DNA of 64,000 bases from NCBI RefSeq assembly GCF_018881815.1, contig NZ_JACVPP010000001.1:1171097-1235096 (forward strand). Direction: 5' to 3'. The position numbers were made by a program, and so were the translations under genes. Each line of letters begins with the position of its first letter. The stretch's first letter is position 1. Below, in pieces: positions 8,629-17,529 of the stretch. This DNA is from Polynucleobacter sp. MWH-HuK1. Its GTDB lineage: Bacteria > Pseudomonadota > Gammaproteobacteria > Burkholderiales > Burkholderiaceae. The notes under the pieces are model-generated. The model was not told where the DNA came from. It was given only the letters and a program-made list of their open reading frames with translations, and did not search any database.

Positions 8629-10974
8629 ATGAAGCCACAAATCTTACCTTTTGCACCCGCGCTGCCAAGCGCTTGGGAAATTGTTTTAGCGAATCAAAAT
8701 ACCCCAGTAAAGAGTCCTGAAGACCTGCTGGCTTGGGTTGAGCTCGATCTGGATGCGGATTTGCGCTTTGAAAAAAGCCTGCTTTTACTCAGTCAAGAGG
8801 GCCTATTTTGGACAGATGGCAAGGTATTTGAGTCTTGGCAGTTGGGTCAAGGCACCCATTTAGTCCATGGCGATCATGCAGGAGTAGGGAATTTAAGGCT
8901 AGAAACTGCCGATAAGTTACTCAAGTCTTGGAATTTCACCTTAGCTGTAAATCCCCAGGTGCTTCGATTGCAATCGAGCTTTAAGCAACTCAATCGTGGT
9001 GAAGAAATTAGTAGTGGTGAGGTTGGTGAGTACGATAAACAGGTATGCCCAGCTTGCTTAAGTCCTAAGCCGGCAAACTCTGAAAGTTGCCCAACTTGCG
9101 ATCCTGAAGATGATGTTCCGCCATCCACTTGGACATTATTTAAGCTTTGGCGTTTTGCCCGTCCATACAAAAAACAATTACTACTCGGTTTTGTATTGAC
9201 TCTGTTATCCACTGGCGCAACATTAATTCCGCCGTATCTCACGATGCCGCTAATGGATCACGTGTTGATCCCATATGAGAAGGGTAACCCGATTGATTTC
9301 CATTTGGCCAGCATGTATCTCTTGGCTTTGTTTGGTGCTGCGATCGTTGCATGGGGCTTGGGTTGGTGGAAAACCTATTTACTTGCTTTAGTGAGTGAGC
9401 GTATCGGCGCTGACTTGCGAAACACTACTTTTGAGCATTTGCTCAAACTCTCATTAGAATATTTCGGTGGAAAACGTACAGGCGACTTGATTGCACGTAT
9501 CGGCGCAGAGACTGATCGCATCTGCGTTTTCTTGTCTTTATACGCACTCGATTTTGCAACTGATGTGTTGATGATCACCATGACAGCTGCGATCTTGGTA
9601 TCTATCGATCCTTTGCTAGCCTTGGTTACCTTGGCGCCTTTGCCATTCATCGTCTGGATGATTCACGTAGTGCGTGATCGTCTACGTTTTGGTTTTGAAA
9701 AGATTGATCGCATCTGGTCTGAAGTAACCAATATTCTTGCTGACACGATTCCGGGTATTCGTGTTGTCAAAGCGTTTGCACAAGAAGATCGCGAACTCAA
9801 ACGCTTTGTAGATTCCAATAAACATAATCTGCAAATTAATGACCGTGTGAATCGTGTCTGGGGCTTGTTTTCTCCTACAGTGACACTGCTGACAGAAACG
9901 GGTTTGTTGGTGGTATGGGGTTTTGGTATCTGGCAAGTAGCGCATCAGAAAGTCACTGTTGGTGTCTTGATTGCATTCTTGGCATACATCGGACGTTTTT
10001 ATATTCGCCTCGATTCAATGAGCCGCATTGTTTCGCATACCCAAAAAGCAGCTGCGGGTGCTAAGCGTATTTTTGATATTCTCGATCACGTCTCCAGTGT
10101 TCCTGAGCCCATTAACCCAGCCCCCTTGGGTGAGGTCAAAGGCCGCATCTCTATGCGTGGCGTAGGTTTCCGCTACGGTAATCGCGCTGTTACCAAAGGG
10201 ATTGATTTAGATATTGCTCCTGGTGAAATGATCGGCTTAGTAGGGCATAGCGGATCAGGGAAAAGCACTTTAGTAAACTTGATTTGTCGCTTCTATGATG
10301 TGAGCTCTGGCTCTATTTCATTGGATGGGCGCGATATTCGCAGCATCGCTATTGCCGACTATCGCAAGCGCATTGGCCTTGTGCTACAAGAACCATTTTT
10401 ATTTTTTGGCACGATTGCTGAGAATATTGCTTACGGCAAACCTGATGCCACTCGTGAAGAAATCATCGATGCAGCGCGTGCAGCCCATGCCCATGAATTT
10501 ATTCTGCGATTGCCTTTAGGTTATGACTCACTGGTTGGTGAGCGCGGTCAGTCTTTGTCGGGCGGTGAACGTCAGCGTATCTCCATTGCGCGTGCCTTGT
10601 TAATTAATCCAAGCATTTTGATTTTGGATGAGGCGACATCATCTGTAGACACGACAACTGAAAAAGAAATTCAGCGTGCTTTAGATAACTTAGTTAAAGG
10701 TCGCACGACGATTGCGATTGCGCACCGTCTCTCCACCTTGAGAAAAGCAGACCGCTTAGTTGTTTTAGACAAAGGTGAGATTGTTGAAATTGGCTCACAC
10801 GAGCAGCTAATGGAAGCGCAAGGTGCTTATTACACTTTGTATCAAGCCCAGTTGCGCCATGCAGCAGAGTTGGTTGAGGGCGGCGCTATTGGAGAGAGCT
10901 TGGAAGAAGAACAGGCCGAGCAGCAAGAAGAAAAACTAGAAGAAGTTGCCAAGAAAATTGGGGGTGGGGTATGA
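8629..10974 (+). CDS. Cyanophycin-associated ABC transporter (fused permease-ATPase)
   Basis: A 781-residue type IV exporter-like protein. Residues 1-165 form an unusual cytoplasmic extension ending in a zinc-ribbon-like pair, CPAC at about 140 and CPTC about 15 residues later. A six-helix ABC membrane domain follows, then the ATPase with Walker A GHSGSGKST near 545, signature LSGGERQR near 643 and Walker B ILILDEATSS. The C-terminal tail is Glu-rich. Families annotated as cyanophycin metabolism-associated ABC transporters have this layout and sit beside cphA together with a DUF1854 gene, as here. Its substrate is unknown. The stop overlaps the next start (ATGA), indicating an operon. Confidence 0.88.
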   Translation: MKPQILPFAPALPSAWEIVLANQNTPVKSPEDLLAWVELDLDADLRFEKSLLLLSQEGLFWTDGKVFESWQLGQGTHLVHGDHAGVGNLRLETADKLLKSWNFTLAVNPQVLRLQSSFKQLNRGEEISSGEVGEYDKQVCPACLSPKPANSESCPTCDPEDDVPPSTWTLFKLWRFARPYKKQLLLGFVLTLLSTGATLIPPYLTMPLMDHVLIPYEKGNPIDFHLASMYLLALFGAAIVAWGLGWWKTYLLALVSERIGADLRNTTFEHLLKLSLEYFGGKRTGDLIARIGAETDRICVFLSLYALDFATDVLMITMTAAILVSIDPLLALVTLAPLPFIVWMIHVVRDRLRFGFEKIDRIWSEVTNILADTIPGIRVVKAFAQEDRELKRFVDSNKHNLQINDRVNRVWGLFSPTVTLLTETGLLVVWGFGIWQVAHQKVTVGVLIAFLAYIGRFYIRLDSMSRIVSHTQKAAAGAKRIFDILDHVSSVPEPINPAPLGEVKGRISMRGVGFRYGNRAVTKGIDLDIAPGEMIGLVGHSGSGKSTLVNLICRFYDVSSGSISLDGRDIRSIAIADYRKRIGLVLQEPFLFFGTIAENIAYGKPDATREEIIDAARAAHAHEFILRLPLGYDSLVGERGQSLSGGERQRISIARALLINPSILILDEATSSVDTTTEKEIQRALDNLVKGRTTIAIAHRLSTLRKADRLVVLDKGEIVEIGSHEQLMEAQGAYYTLYQAQLRHAAELVEGGAIGESLEEEQAEQQEEKLEEVAKKIGGGV

Positions 10975-11450
10975 CGCAAATCAATCAATCCACTCATCAA
11001 CTCGAGCGTGATGCCTTAGGTCGACTAGTCTTTATTGATAACAAAGGCGAGCGTCATGTAGGCGTGCATCCTGTCAGAGCTTTTCCAATAACCGCACCTG
11101 GCGCTGGCATTGCCATCATGAATCAATCTGGTAAAGAGCTTTGCTGGTTTCCAAACATGGCTGCGATTTCTGAAGCAGAACTTGGATTGATTGAAGAAGA
11201 GTTGGCCGAGCGAGAGTTCATGCCGGTCATTGAAAAAATCACCAAAGTCTCTACCTTCGCTACTCCAAGTATTTGGGACATTGAAACCGATCGTGGCCCA
11301 ACACGTATACGCCTCAAAGGCGAAGAAGATATTCGTAGGATTGCTGGCAATACATTGCTAATCGCCGACTCGAATGGTTTGCAGTTCTTAATCAAAGACT
11401 CCACACAGTTGGATAAAGTGAGTAAAAAACTTCTCGATCGCTTCCGTTAA
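10971..11450 (+). CDS. Cyanophycin-associated DUF1854 protein
   Basis: A 159-residue soluble protein of the DUF1854 family, with no signal peptide or membrane helix. It overlaps the ABC transporter by four bases and should be translationally coupled to it. In Burkholderiales this family is found almost as a fixed partner of that transporter beside cphA, which suggests an accessory or regulatory role, but no biochemical function is known to me. Conserved-looking features include an N-terminal GRLVFID-type strand and a C-terminal segment ending KKLLDRFR. The call rests on family resemblance plus context. Confidence 0.82.
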   Translation: MTQINQSTHQLERDALGRLVFIDNKGERHVGVHPVRAFPITAPGAGIAIMNQSGKELCWFPNMAAISEAELGLIEEELAEREFMPVIEKITKVSTFATPSIWDIETDRGPTRIRLKGEEDIRRIAGNTLLIADSNGLQFLIKDSTQLDKVSKKLLDRFR

Positions 11451-11749
11451 ACAAGGTTGACCATCATTCAATTTAAGGGAAAACCCTTAATAAAAATTAG
11501 CATTTATGGCATTTTAAAAAAAGTGCATTTTTCGTGCATTAAATGCGGTTTTTTGTCTCAGATATAAGTACACTATCTGCGGTCTTTGGCTTGATTTATC
11601 AGGGTTTCTACTAGATTTCAGAAGCTCGTGTGATTCGATTGCGAAATTATTGATGGCAGTCAAGTTTTACTGGCACATCTTGTTTAAAAATCATTCACAC
11701 AACAAATAAGCCGAATTTAAATTGGTTAACCACAACGGAGACTTACTTT
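11451..11749 (+). promoter_or_regulatory. Leader region of the tripartite transporter operon
   Basis: A 299-bp non-coding stretch. A hairpin with 7-bp arms TTAAGGG/CCCTTAA at 11473-11490 follows the DUF1854 stop but lacks a T run. Further on, GCATT is repeated four times between 11500 and 11540. No full promoter consensus was convincing. The tctC-like gene starts at 11750 behind a weak GGAG. Confidence 0.35.
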
Positions 11750-12754
11750 ATGAAGATGAAGTTAAAAGGGGCTTTGATTTCAACCGCACTCGCCCTTGGT
11801 GTAGCTGGTGTTTCACCTGCATTTGCAGCGTGGGAGCCTACCAAGCCTGTTGAGTTCATTATTCCTGCTGGTCCTGGTGGCGGCGCTGATCAAATGGCGC
11901 GCATGATCCAAGGCATCATCACTAAAAATAATTTGATGAAGCAGGCTGTTATCCCTGTGAACAAGGGTGCAGGTGCTGGTGCAGAAGGTTTCTTGGCAAT
12001 GAAAGAAGCGAAGGGCGATCCAAATAAGATCGTGATTACGCTCTCCAACTTGTTTACTACCCCTTTGGCAACTGGTGTTCCATTTAACTGGCAAGACATC
12101 ACTCCAGTAGCGATGTTGGCACTAGACCAATTCGTTTTGTGGGACAACGCTGAAAAGCCTTACAAGACTGCTAAGGAGTATATCGACGCAGCTAAAGCAG
12201 CTGGTCCAGGTAAATTCAAAATGGGTGGTACAGGCTCTAAGTCTGAAGACCAGATCATTACAGTAGCGATTGAGAAAGCAACTGGTGCTAAGTTCACTTA
12301 CATCCCATTCAAGGGAGGCGGCGACGTTGCGGTTCAGTTGGTCGGTAACCACATTGATTCTTCTGTGAACAATCCAATTGAAGCGGTTGCTCAGTGGCGC
12401 GCTGGTAAGTTGCGTGCATTGTGTGTATTTGATGACACACGTATGCCATACAAAGAAAAAATCACTCCAACCCAATCTTGGTATGACGTACCTACCTGTA
12501 AAGAAGCGGGCGTTCCAACTGACTACGTTATGTTGCGCGGCATCTTCATGGCACCAGGTGTAACCCAAGAGCAAGTGGACTTCTATATCGATTTGTTTAA
12601 GAAGGTTCGTGAGACAGCTGAATGGAAAAAGTTCATGGCTGATGGTGCATTCAATCAGACATTCATGACTGGTAAAGAGTTCCGAAACTGGCTCACTTTG
12701 AACGAAGCTTTGCACAAGCAGTTGATGGGTGATGCTGGATTCTTAGCTAAGTAA
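11750..12754 (+). CDS. Tripartite tricarboxylate transporter substrate-binding protein (BUG family)
   Basis: Periplasmic solute receptor of a TctCBA-type secondary transporter for carboxylates. The 334 residues begin with a Sec signal peptide cleaved after about residue 26 (SPAFA). The mature start is the family hallmark: WEP-KPVEFIIPAGPGGGADQMAR, the anion-binding beta-hairpin region. The length is usual for BUG proteins. It is followed by an attenuator-like terminator and then the tctB and tctA homologues, so all three parts of one transporter are present. The substrate (citrate-like or another acid) cannot be read from sequence. Confidence 0.93.
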   Translation: MKMKLKGALISTALALGVAGVSPAFAAWEPTKPVEFIIPAGPGGGADQMARMIQGIITKNNLMKQAVIPVNKGAGAGAEGFLAMKEAKGDPNKIVITLSNLFTTPLATGVPFNWQDITPVAMLALDQFVLWDNAEKPYKTAKEYIDAAKAAGPGKFKMGGTGSKSEDQIITVAIEKATGAKFTYIPFKGGGDVAVQLVGNHIDSSVNNPIEAVAQWRAGKLRALCVFDDTRMPYKEKITPTQSWYDVPTCKEAGVPTDYVMLRGIFMAPGVTQEQVDFYIDLFKKVRETAEWKKFMADGAFNQTFMTGKEFRNWLTLNEALHKQLMGDAGFLAK

Positions 12755-12770
12755 TTTTGCAACTTCAAGG

Positions 12771-12800
12771 TGGGGCCTCCAGTAGGGGGTCCCATTTTTT
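12771..12800 (+). terminator. Intra-operon terminator after the binding-protein gene
   Basis: The stem TGGGGCC / GGTCCCA (one G-T pair) is followed by six T residues, between the binding-protein gene and tctB. In this position it would raise receptor mRNA relative to the membrane subunits by partial termination, which is an inference. Confidence 0.75.
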
Positions 12801-12838
12801 GAGTAAATGCGTTAACCAACTTTACAAAAAATATAAAA

Positions 12839-13366
12839 ATGTCTGAACATACAAATAATTCAAATCAAGAGTCAGCAATTAGTGTGAGGGCGATGGATAT
12901 TATTACTTCTATCGGGTTCCTCGCTATTGGCTTGACAGTAATGATTGGCAGCCTAAAGCTGGGTGCTAGCTGGGGTTCTGATGGCCCTGAGGCAGGATAT
13001 TTCCCGTTCTACATCAGTTTGATTATTCTCCTTTCAAGCACAGTCACACTTTATCAAGCTGCCATTGTTAACAAGAAAAAGAAAACAGAATCTTTTGTTG
13101 ATAGCGAGCCTTTAAAGCAAGTGATGGCCGTACTTTTGCCAGCAATCGTCTTTGTGTTGGGCGTGCAATTGATTGGCATTTATGTTTCCGCTGCTCTATA
13201 CATTGCAATATTTATGGTGTGGTTAGGGAAATATCCAATTTGGAAGGCTGTTGCTGTGGCTGTAGGTGTGAGCGCCGCCCTCTACCTTATGTTCGAGTAC
13301 TGGTTCCAAGTTCCATTGCCACACGGATCTTGGTTTAACCCACTTGAGTTCTTGGGTGTACGTTAA
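12839..13366 (+). CDS. TctB-family small membrane subunit
   Basis: Small membrane subunit of the tripartite tricarboxylate transporter, 175 residues with four predicted helices. The first helix (about 22-43) and the GPEAGYFPFYIS segment near 52 are typical of the TctB family. No clear Shine-Dalgarno sequence precedes the ATG, whose upstream DNA is A-rich. It stands between the binding protein and TctA, which is normal order. Confidence 0.9.
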   Translation: MSEHTNNSNQESAISVRAMDIITSIGFLAIGLTVMIGSLKLGASWGSDGPEAGYFPFYISLIILLSSTVTLYQAAIVNKKKKTESFVDSEPLKQVMAVLLPAIVFVLGVQLIGIYVSAALYIAIFMVWLGKYPIWKAVAVAVGVSAALYLMFEYWFQVPLPHGSWFNPLEFLGVR

Positions 13367-13407
13367 AAAATAATAACTATTAAAAAAGATTAAAAAAGGA
13401 GTTCAAG

Positions 13408-14904
13408 TTGGAAGAAATTAGCGCTCTATTCAACGGCTTTGCCGTTGCAATGACACCCTTTAACTTGCTGTTAATGTTGGTAGGTGTAACGCTTGGCGTG
13501 ATCATCGGCGTGTTACCAGGTTTGGGTGGTGCAAACGGTATTGCGATTTTGCTGCCGTTGACATTTACAATGCCACCAACTTCCGCAATCATCATGCTCT
13601 CCTGTATTTACTGGGGTGCGTTGTTTGGCGGAGCGATTACATCGGTGCTTTTTAATATTCCTGGTGAGCCGTGGTCCGTTGCGACAACCTTTGATGGTTA
13701 TCCAATGGCCCGTAATGGTAAAGCTGGTGAAGCATTGACCGCAGCCTTCACATCTTCATTTGTGGGCGCTTTCTTTGCGATCGTGATGATTACCTTCTTG
13801 GCGCCATTGGTTGCGAAGTTTGCACTCCAATTTGGTCCACCAGAGTTCTTCTCGGTCTACCTGCTTACCTTCTGTAGTTTTGTGGGTATGAACAAGGGAT
13901 CACCATTCAAGACCATCTCAGCAATGATGTTGGGCTTCGCATTGGCTACTGTTGGTATGGATACCGTTACTGGCCAATTGCGCTTGACATTCGGCAACCC
14001 AGAATTGATGCGCGGCTTTGACTTCTTGATCGCTGTGATCGGTTTGTTCGGTATCGGTGAGATTCTCCTGTCTATGGAAGAGGGCTTGGCGTTCCAAGGT
14101 GCGGCAGCGAAGATTCGCGGCAAAGTGGTTTGGGAAACTTGGAAACAATTGCCTAAGTACTGGGCCACCTCATTACGCAGCTGCTTAATTGGTTGCTGGA
14201 TGGGTATTACTCCAGGTGGTGCAACACCTGCATCTTTCATGGCTTACGGCGTTGCTAAGCGTGTTTCTAAAGAGGGCGACAAGTTCGGTACCGGTAAGAT
14301 GGAGGGTATCGTAGCTCCAGAAACTGCAGCCCACGCTGCTGGTACTGCAGCGCTTCTCCCAATGTTGTCCCTCGGTATTCCAGGCTCACCAACAGCAGCG
14401 GTATTGCTCGGTGGCTTGTTGATCTGGGGTTTGCAACCTGGTCCTTTGCTTTTCGTAGAGAAGCCAGACTTTGTTTGGGGCTTGATCGCTAGTATGTACT
14501 TAGGTAACTTGGCTGGCTTGTTTGTGGTTCTCACTTGCGTGCCATTGTTTGCCTCCATCTTGAGGATTCCGTTCTCAATCATTGCGCCAGTCATTATTGT
14601 GATTTGTGCAGTGGGTGCATACACCGTTCACAACGCGATGTTTGACGTGTGGTTGATGTTGGGCTTCGGTATTTTGGGTTATCTCTTTAAGAAATTAGAT
14701 TACCCAATGGCGCCAATGGTCTTGGCCTTGGTGCTGGGTGACCGTGCTGAAGATTCTTTCCGCCAATCTATGTTGTTGTCTCAAGGAAGCTTGGATATTT
14801 TCTTCTCCAACTACTTGGTAGGCTTTATTACTACTCTTGCATTGGTTCTCCTCTTCTGGCCATTGATTGGCAAGTTGATTGGCAAGAAAAAGGCAGTAGC
14901 ATAA
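13408..14904 (+). CDS. TctA-family large permease subunit
   Basis: Large transmembrane subunit of the tripartite tricarboxylate transporter, 498 residues with about 11-12 helices. The family motif GVLPGLGGANG appears near residue 35, and a second GITPGGATPA-type motif near 270 marks the internal repeat. The start is TTG with AAGGAG 8 nt upstream; no nearer ATG fits the conserved N-terminus. A strong terminator at 14937-14960 closes the operon. Confidence 0.94.
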   Translation: MEEISALFNGFAVAMTPFNLLLMLVGVTLGVIIGVLPGLGGANGIAILLPLTFTMPPTSAIIMLSCIYWGALFGGAITSVLFNIPGEPWSVATTFDGYPMARNGKAGEALTAAFTSSFVGAFFAIVMITFLAPLVAKFALQFGPPEFFSVYLLTFCSFVGMNKGSPFKTISAMMLGFALATVGMDTVTGQLRLTFGNPELMRGFDFLIAVIGLFGIGEILLSMEEGLAFQGAAAKIRGKVVWETWKQLPKYWATSLRSCLIGCWMGITPGGATPASFMAYGVAKRVSKEGDKFGTGKMEGIVAPETAAHAAGTAALLPMLSLGIPGSPTAAVLLGGLLIWGLQPGPLLFVEKPDFVWGLIASMYLGNLAGLFVVLTCVPLFASILRIPFSIIAPVIIVICAVGAYTVHNAMFDVWLMLGFGILGYLFKKLDYPMAPMVLALVLGDRAEDSFRQSMLLSQGSLDIFFSNYLVGFITTLALVLLFWPLIGKLIGKKKAVA

Positions 14905-14936
14905 AGAAACCCGCTAGAAATAGCGATTTCAAAGGG

Positions 14937-14960
14937 AAAAGGGGCATCAGCCCCTTTTTT
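14937..14960 (+). terminator. Rho-independent terminator after tctA
   Basis: The perfect stem AAAAGGGGC / GCCCCTTTT with a 4-nt ATCA loop ends in TTTTTT, 32 nt after the tctA stop. Confidence 0.92.
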
Positions 14961-15019
14961 CATGCCAAAAACAAGAGAAGCGCAAAAGAAATACAAAATT
15001 CCGATAAAATCCCACCATA

Positions 15020-15391
15020 ATGTATTTCCATAAAAACCGCCTCATTCACTGGATTGCAGCTGCAGCCATTGCAATGAGTGCGCTTGCGCCCGCCGTTTCT
15101 CAAGCAGTATCGCTTGCTAAACACGGCCAAGGTTTTGCGATGGAGATTTGTTCGGTTGATGGCAGTAAGATTCAGATTCAAGTGCAAGGCGATGAGCAAG
15201 AGGTGGCGGAACAAGCTCAGCCATGTCCTTATTGTGTTGCTCAAAACAGCATCACCCCAGCATTCAATACGAACCTTACATTCCAAGCACCGCAAACATT
15301 GGCTTTGCTGCCAGCACTTTTCTATCAATCACCCAAGCCACTCGCTGTTTGGGTAACTCCTCCTTCAGCAGCACCTCCCACACAAGCCTAA
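15020..15391 (+). CDS. DUF2946 protein, CruR-like copper-responsive leader ORF (copy 1)
   Basis: A 123-residue protein with an N-terminal hydrophobic segment (about 8-30), an EIC near residue 42, a CPYC motif near 72 and the C-terminal tail PPSAAPPTQA. In Bordetella pertussis the DUF2946 protein CruR is translated as an upstream ORF. Its CXXC senses copper and a C-terminal RAPP motif causes a translation arrest, controlling Rho-dependent termination ahead of a TonB receptor gene. This copy also stands directly before a TonB receptor, but its tail has AAPP instead of RAPP. A regulatory role is inferred from family and position. The second copy at 19647 has an exact RAPP. Confidence 0.85.
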   Translation: MYFHKNRLIHWIAAAAIAMSALAPAVSQAVSLAKHGQGFAMEICSVDGSKIQIQVQGDEQEVAEQAQPCPYCVAQNSITPAFNTNLTFQAPQTLALLPALFYQSPKPLAVWVTPPSAAPPTQA

Positions 15392-15404
15392 ATCTTTTTT
15401 AGGG

Positions 15405-15421
15405 CATAGCGTCTAGCTATG
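15405..15421 (+). promoter_or_regulatory. Hairpin 13 nt downstream of the first DUF2946 gene
   Basis: CATAGC-GTCTA-GCTATG forms a 6-bp stem starting exactly 13 nt after the stop codon and ending 45 nt before the TonB-receptor ATG. A hairpin of the same stem length and spacing follows the second DUF2946 gene. It may act in the uORF-controlled switch, but could be chance. Confidence 0.45.
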
Positions 15422-15465
15422 TAATTGGCAGCTATAAGTTGCTGTGTATTTGTGTTGAGTTAAAA

Positions 15466-17529
15466 ATGAAGTTGAAAAAATTAGTAGTTGCAATGGGTAT
15501 CTCATTGCTTATTCCCGAGGTTTATTCTGCAGAGCCTTCTATGCCACCCGTTCTTGTATCGGGTTGGCATGATAATTTGGACTCTAATAGCCCGAAAAAT
15601 CCTTTTAGAACTGCACCAAGTAGCGAATCCCATGTAGAGGTGATTACAAGGGAACAAATTGAAGAGCTGCATGCCACTAATATTTTTGAGGTAATGAACA
15701 CTGCATCTGGTGTTGTAAGTACTCTCGGCAGTAGAAAAGGTGGATTTGGTGGATTGATGATTCGTGGCGACTCAAATTTTCGCTGGATTGTTGATGGGGC
15801 CTATTTGCAGCCGGATATGGCATCTAGAATTTTGGCCGCCCTCCCAGTATTTTCAATTCAAGAAATTAAAATCGTACGGGGATCTAGTTCATTGACCTTA
15901 GGTCCTATGGTGGGTTCAGCCACTGCAAGTGGTGCACCAGTTGATGGATTTGTTGTGGTTGAAACTAGAAAGCCTAGAAAAGATGAGGTTCAGTTAAGGG
16001 GTTCGGCCGGGACATATAACACTTATCAAGCTGATCTTTGGGGTGGAAAAGTGATGACCGATCAGGATTTAAAGGCTTATGTTGCTGGCTTGGTCTTTAA
16101 AAATAGCACCGATGGCCCAAATGAAACGGTTTATAACTCTCTGACATATAACGCTGGAAGTCAAACCGGTGGAGGGCTTATTAAAGGAGGTATGCAAGCT
16201 TACGGGCTTAATATTGATGTGATGGGGTATGTAGCCCGCGGCACTTCGCAAATTCAAAACTATAACAAGAGTTTTTCCTCCACAACAGCACCTGGCAATT
16301 GGAATGTAAATCCTTCAGATAATGATTTATTTATCCTGAATGCAACAAAATCCTGGGATGAAACTAATACAACCTTGGCAAGCATCTCAGGAAATACGAG
16401 TTATCAAAACCTTAACACACCAAAGACATTGGCTGCTCCGGCGGCATCATATAGCAATAACAATGAAAATAATTTTATGAATTTAAAGCATGTTTTTGCT
16501 AAAGATACTTATAGGGTTACCTTGGGGGCTGATTATTTGCATTGGAATAACCCAACTGGGATGAATTATTACGAAGGAGTTCAACGCGAGGAAAGTACCA
16601 CAGGTTTATTTACGCAGTTAGAAAAGTCCTTTTTGGATAAGGATTTAAATTTTGACGTTAGTTATCGACAAGATCAAGTTAAGGTACAGCATGGTCTTGA
16701 CTCATACTTTGGTGGTCAAGCGGGTCAAAGAAATGCATCGCTGCAGTATTCAAATAGGACATTGAATCCTGCAAAGTTCTACACTCTAGGCGCTCAGTAT
16801 CGAGTAATGCCTGAGACGAAAGTGAACGCAAGATACGGCGGCGCAAATCAATCCCCTCAAAATGTGACACCGATGCCTGGAGTGACACTTGGAAATGATC
16901 AACAAACCAAAATTGAATTTGGTGTTGAGCAAAAAGTATCACCCCTATTAAATCCTGCAGTCAATTATTTCTCTAGGCAGGTTACAAATGAAAAAATATT
17001 GGGTGGCTATAATAGATTATCAGGTACACCAGTAAGAAATTGCTCGTTGCCCGAATCTTCTGTGATTGGTCAAACAACCGGAATATATGCGGCATGTTAT
17101 AACCAAAGTGATACCAATCGAAGCGGTATTGAATATTCAACCCAAGGCGTGTTTGCTGAGAGAAGTAATTACCGCGCAAGTTGGACAAATTTCACTACGC
17201 TTAGTGGAGCATATACAAGTCTGATTACTCCAAGAAATATTGGGGATTTTACGTTTGCTCATGGCATTGATAAGTTCACTATAACTGGTAGCGTTAAGTA
17301 TGTTGCTCAATACTATGGAATTACTGCTACCTCAACAGTTCCAACAGTCAAAATTGGAAATTTCACAAATTTTGATGCGGGAATCAGTTACGACATGCTG
17401 GTAGATTCAGTTGCCCTTACCACCACTTTGTATGGAAAAAATTTGTCAAATATTAAATACCAAACCACAACCGGCATTCAGGACTGGGGTCGGGTATTTG
17501 GTGTTGAAGTAATAGCGAGATTTCAATAA
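15466..17529 (+). CDS. TonB-dependent outer-membrane receptor, probably for copper
   Basis: A 687-residue outer-membrane transporter. The ATG at 15466 gives MKLKKLVVAMG and a signal peptide ending near VYSA, so it is preferred to the in-frame TTG 27 nt upstream. The plug domain follows (VEVITREQIEELHATN, later IKIVRGSSSLTLGP), then a beta-barrel ending in an aromatic residue (VIARFQ), as outer-membrane proteins do. The cargo cannot be read directly. Position after a CruR-type leader and near a PCu(A)C chaperone favours copper or a copper chelate, as proposed for BfrG of Bordetella, over ferric siderophores. The stop overlaps the next start (TAATG). Confidence 0.88.
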   Translation: MKLKKLVVAMGISLLIPEVYSAEPSMPPVLVSGWHDNLDSNSPKNPFRTAPSSESHVEVITREQIEELHATNIFEVMNTASGVVSTLGSRKGGFGGLMIRGDSNFRWIVDGAYLQPDMASRILAALPVFSIQEIKIVRGSSSLTLGPMVGSATASGAPVDGFVVVETRKPRKDEVQLRGSAGTYNTYQADLWGGKVMTDQDLKAYVAGLVFKNSTDGPNETVYNSLTYNAGSQTGGGLIKGGMQAYGLNIDVMGYVARGTSQIQNYNKSFSSTTAPGNWNVNPSDNDLFILNATKSWDETNTTLASISGNTSYQNLNTPKTLAAPAASYSNNNENNFMNLKHVFAKDTYRVTLGADYLHWNNPTGMNYYEGVQREESTTGLFTQLEKSFLDKDLNFDVSYRQDQVKVQHGLDSYFGGQAGQRNASLQYSNRTLNPAKFYTLGAQYRVMPETKVNARYGGANQSPQNVTPMPGVTLGNDQQTKIEFGVEQKVSPLLNPAVNYFSRQVTNEKILGGYNRLSGTPVRNCSLPESSVIGQTTGIYAACYNQSDTNRSGIEYSTQGVFAERSNYRASWTNFTTLSGAYTSLITPRNIGDFTFAHGIDKFTITGSVKYVAQYYGITATSTVPTVKIGNFTNFDAGISYDMLVDSVALTTTLYGKNLSNIKYQTTTGIQDWGRVFGVEVIARFQ

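Noticed and set aside
12122-12715. 197-residue minus-strand frame
   Set aside because: It mirrors the binding-protein gene, which has a signal peptide and clear family motifs; the antisense frame has none.
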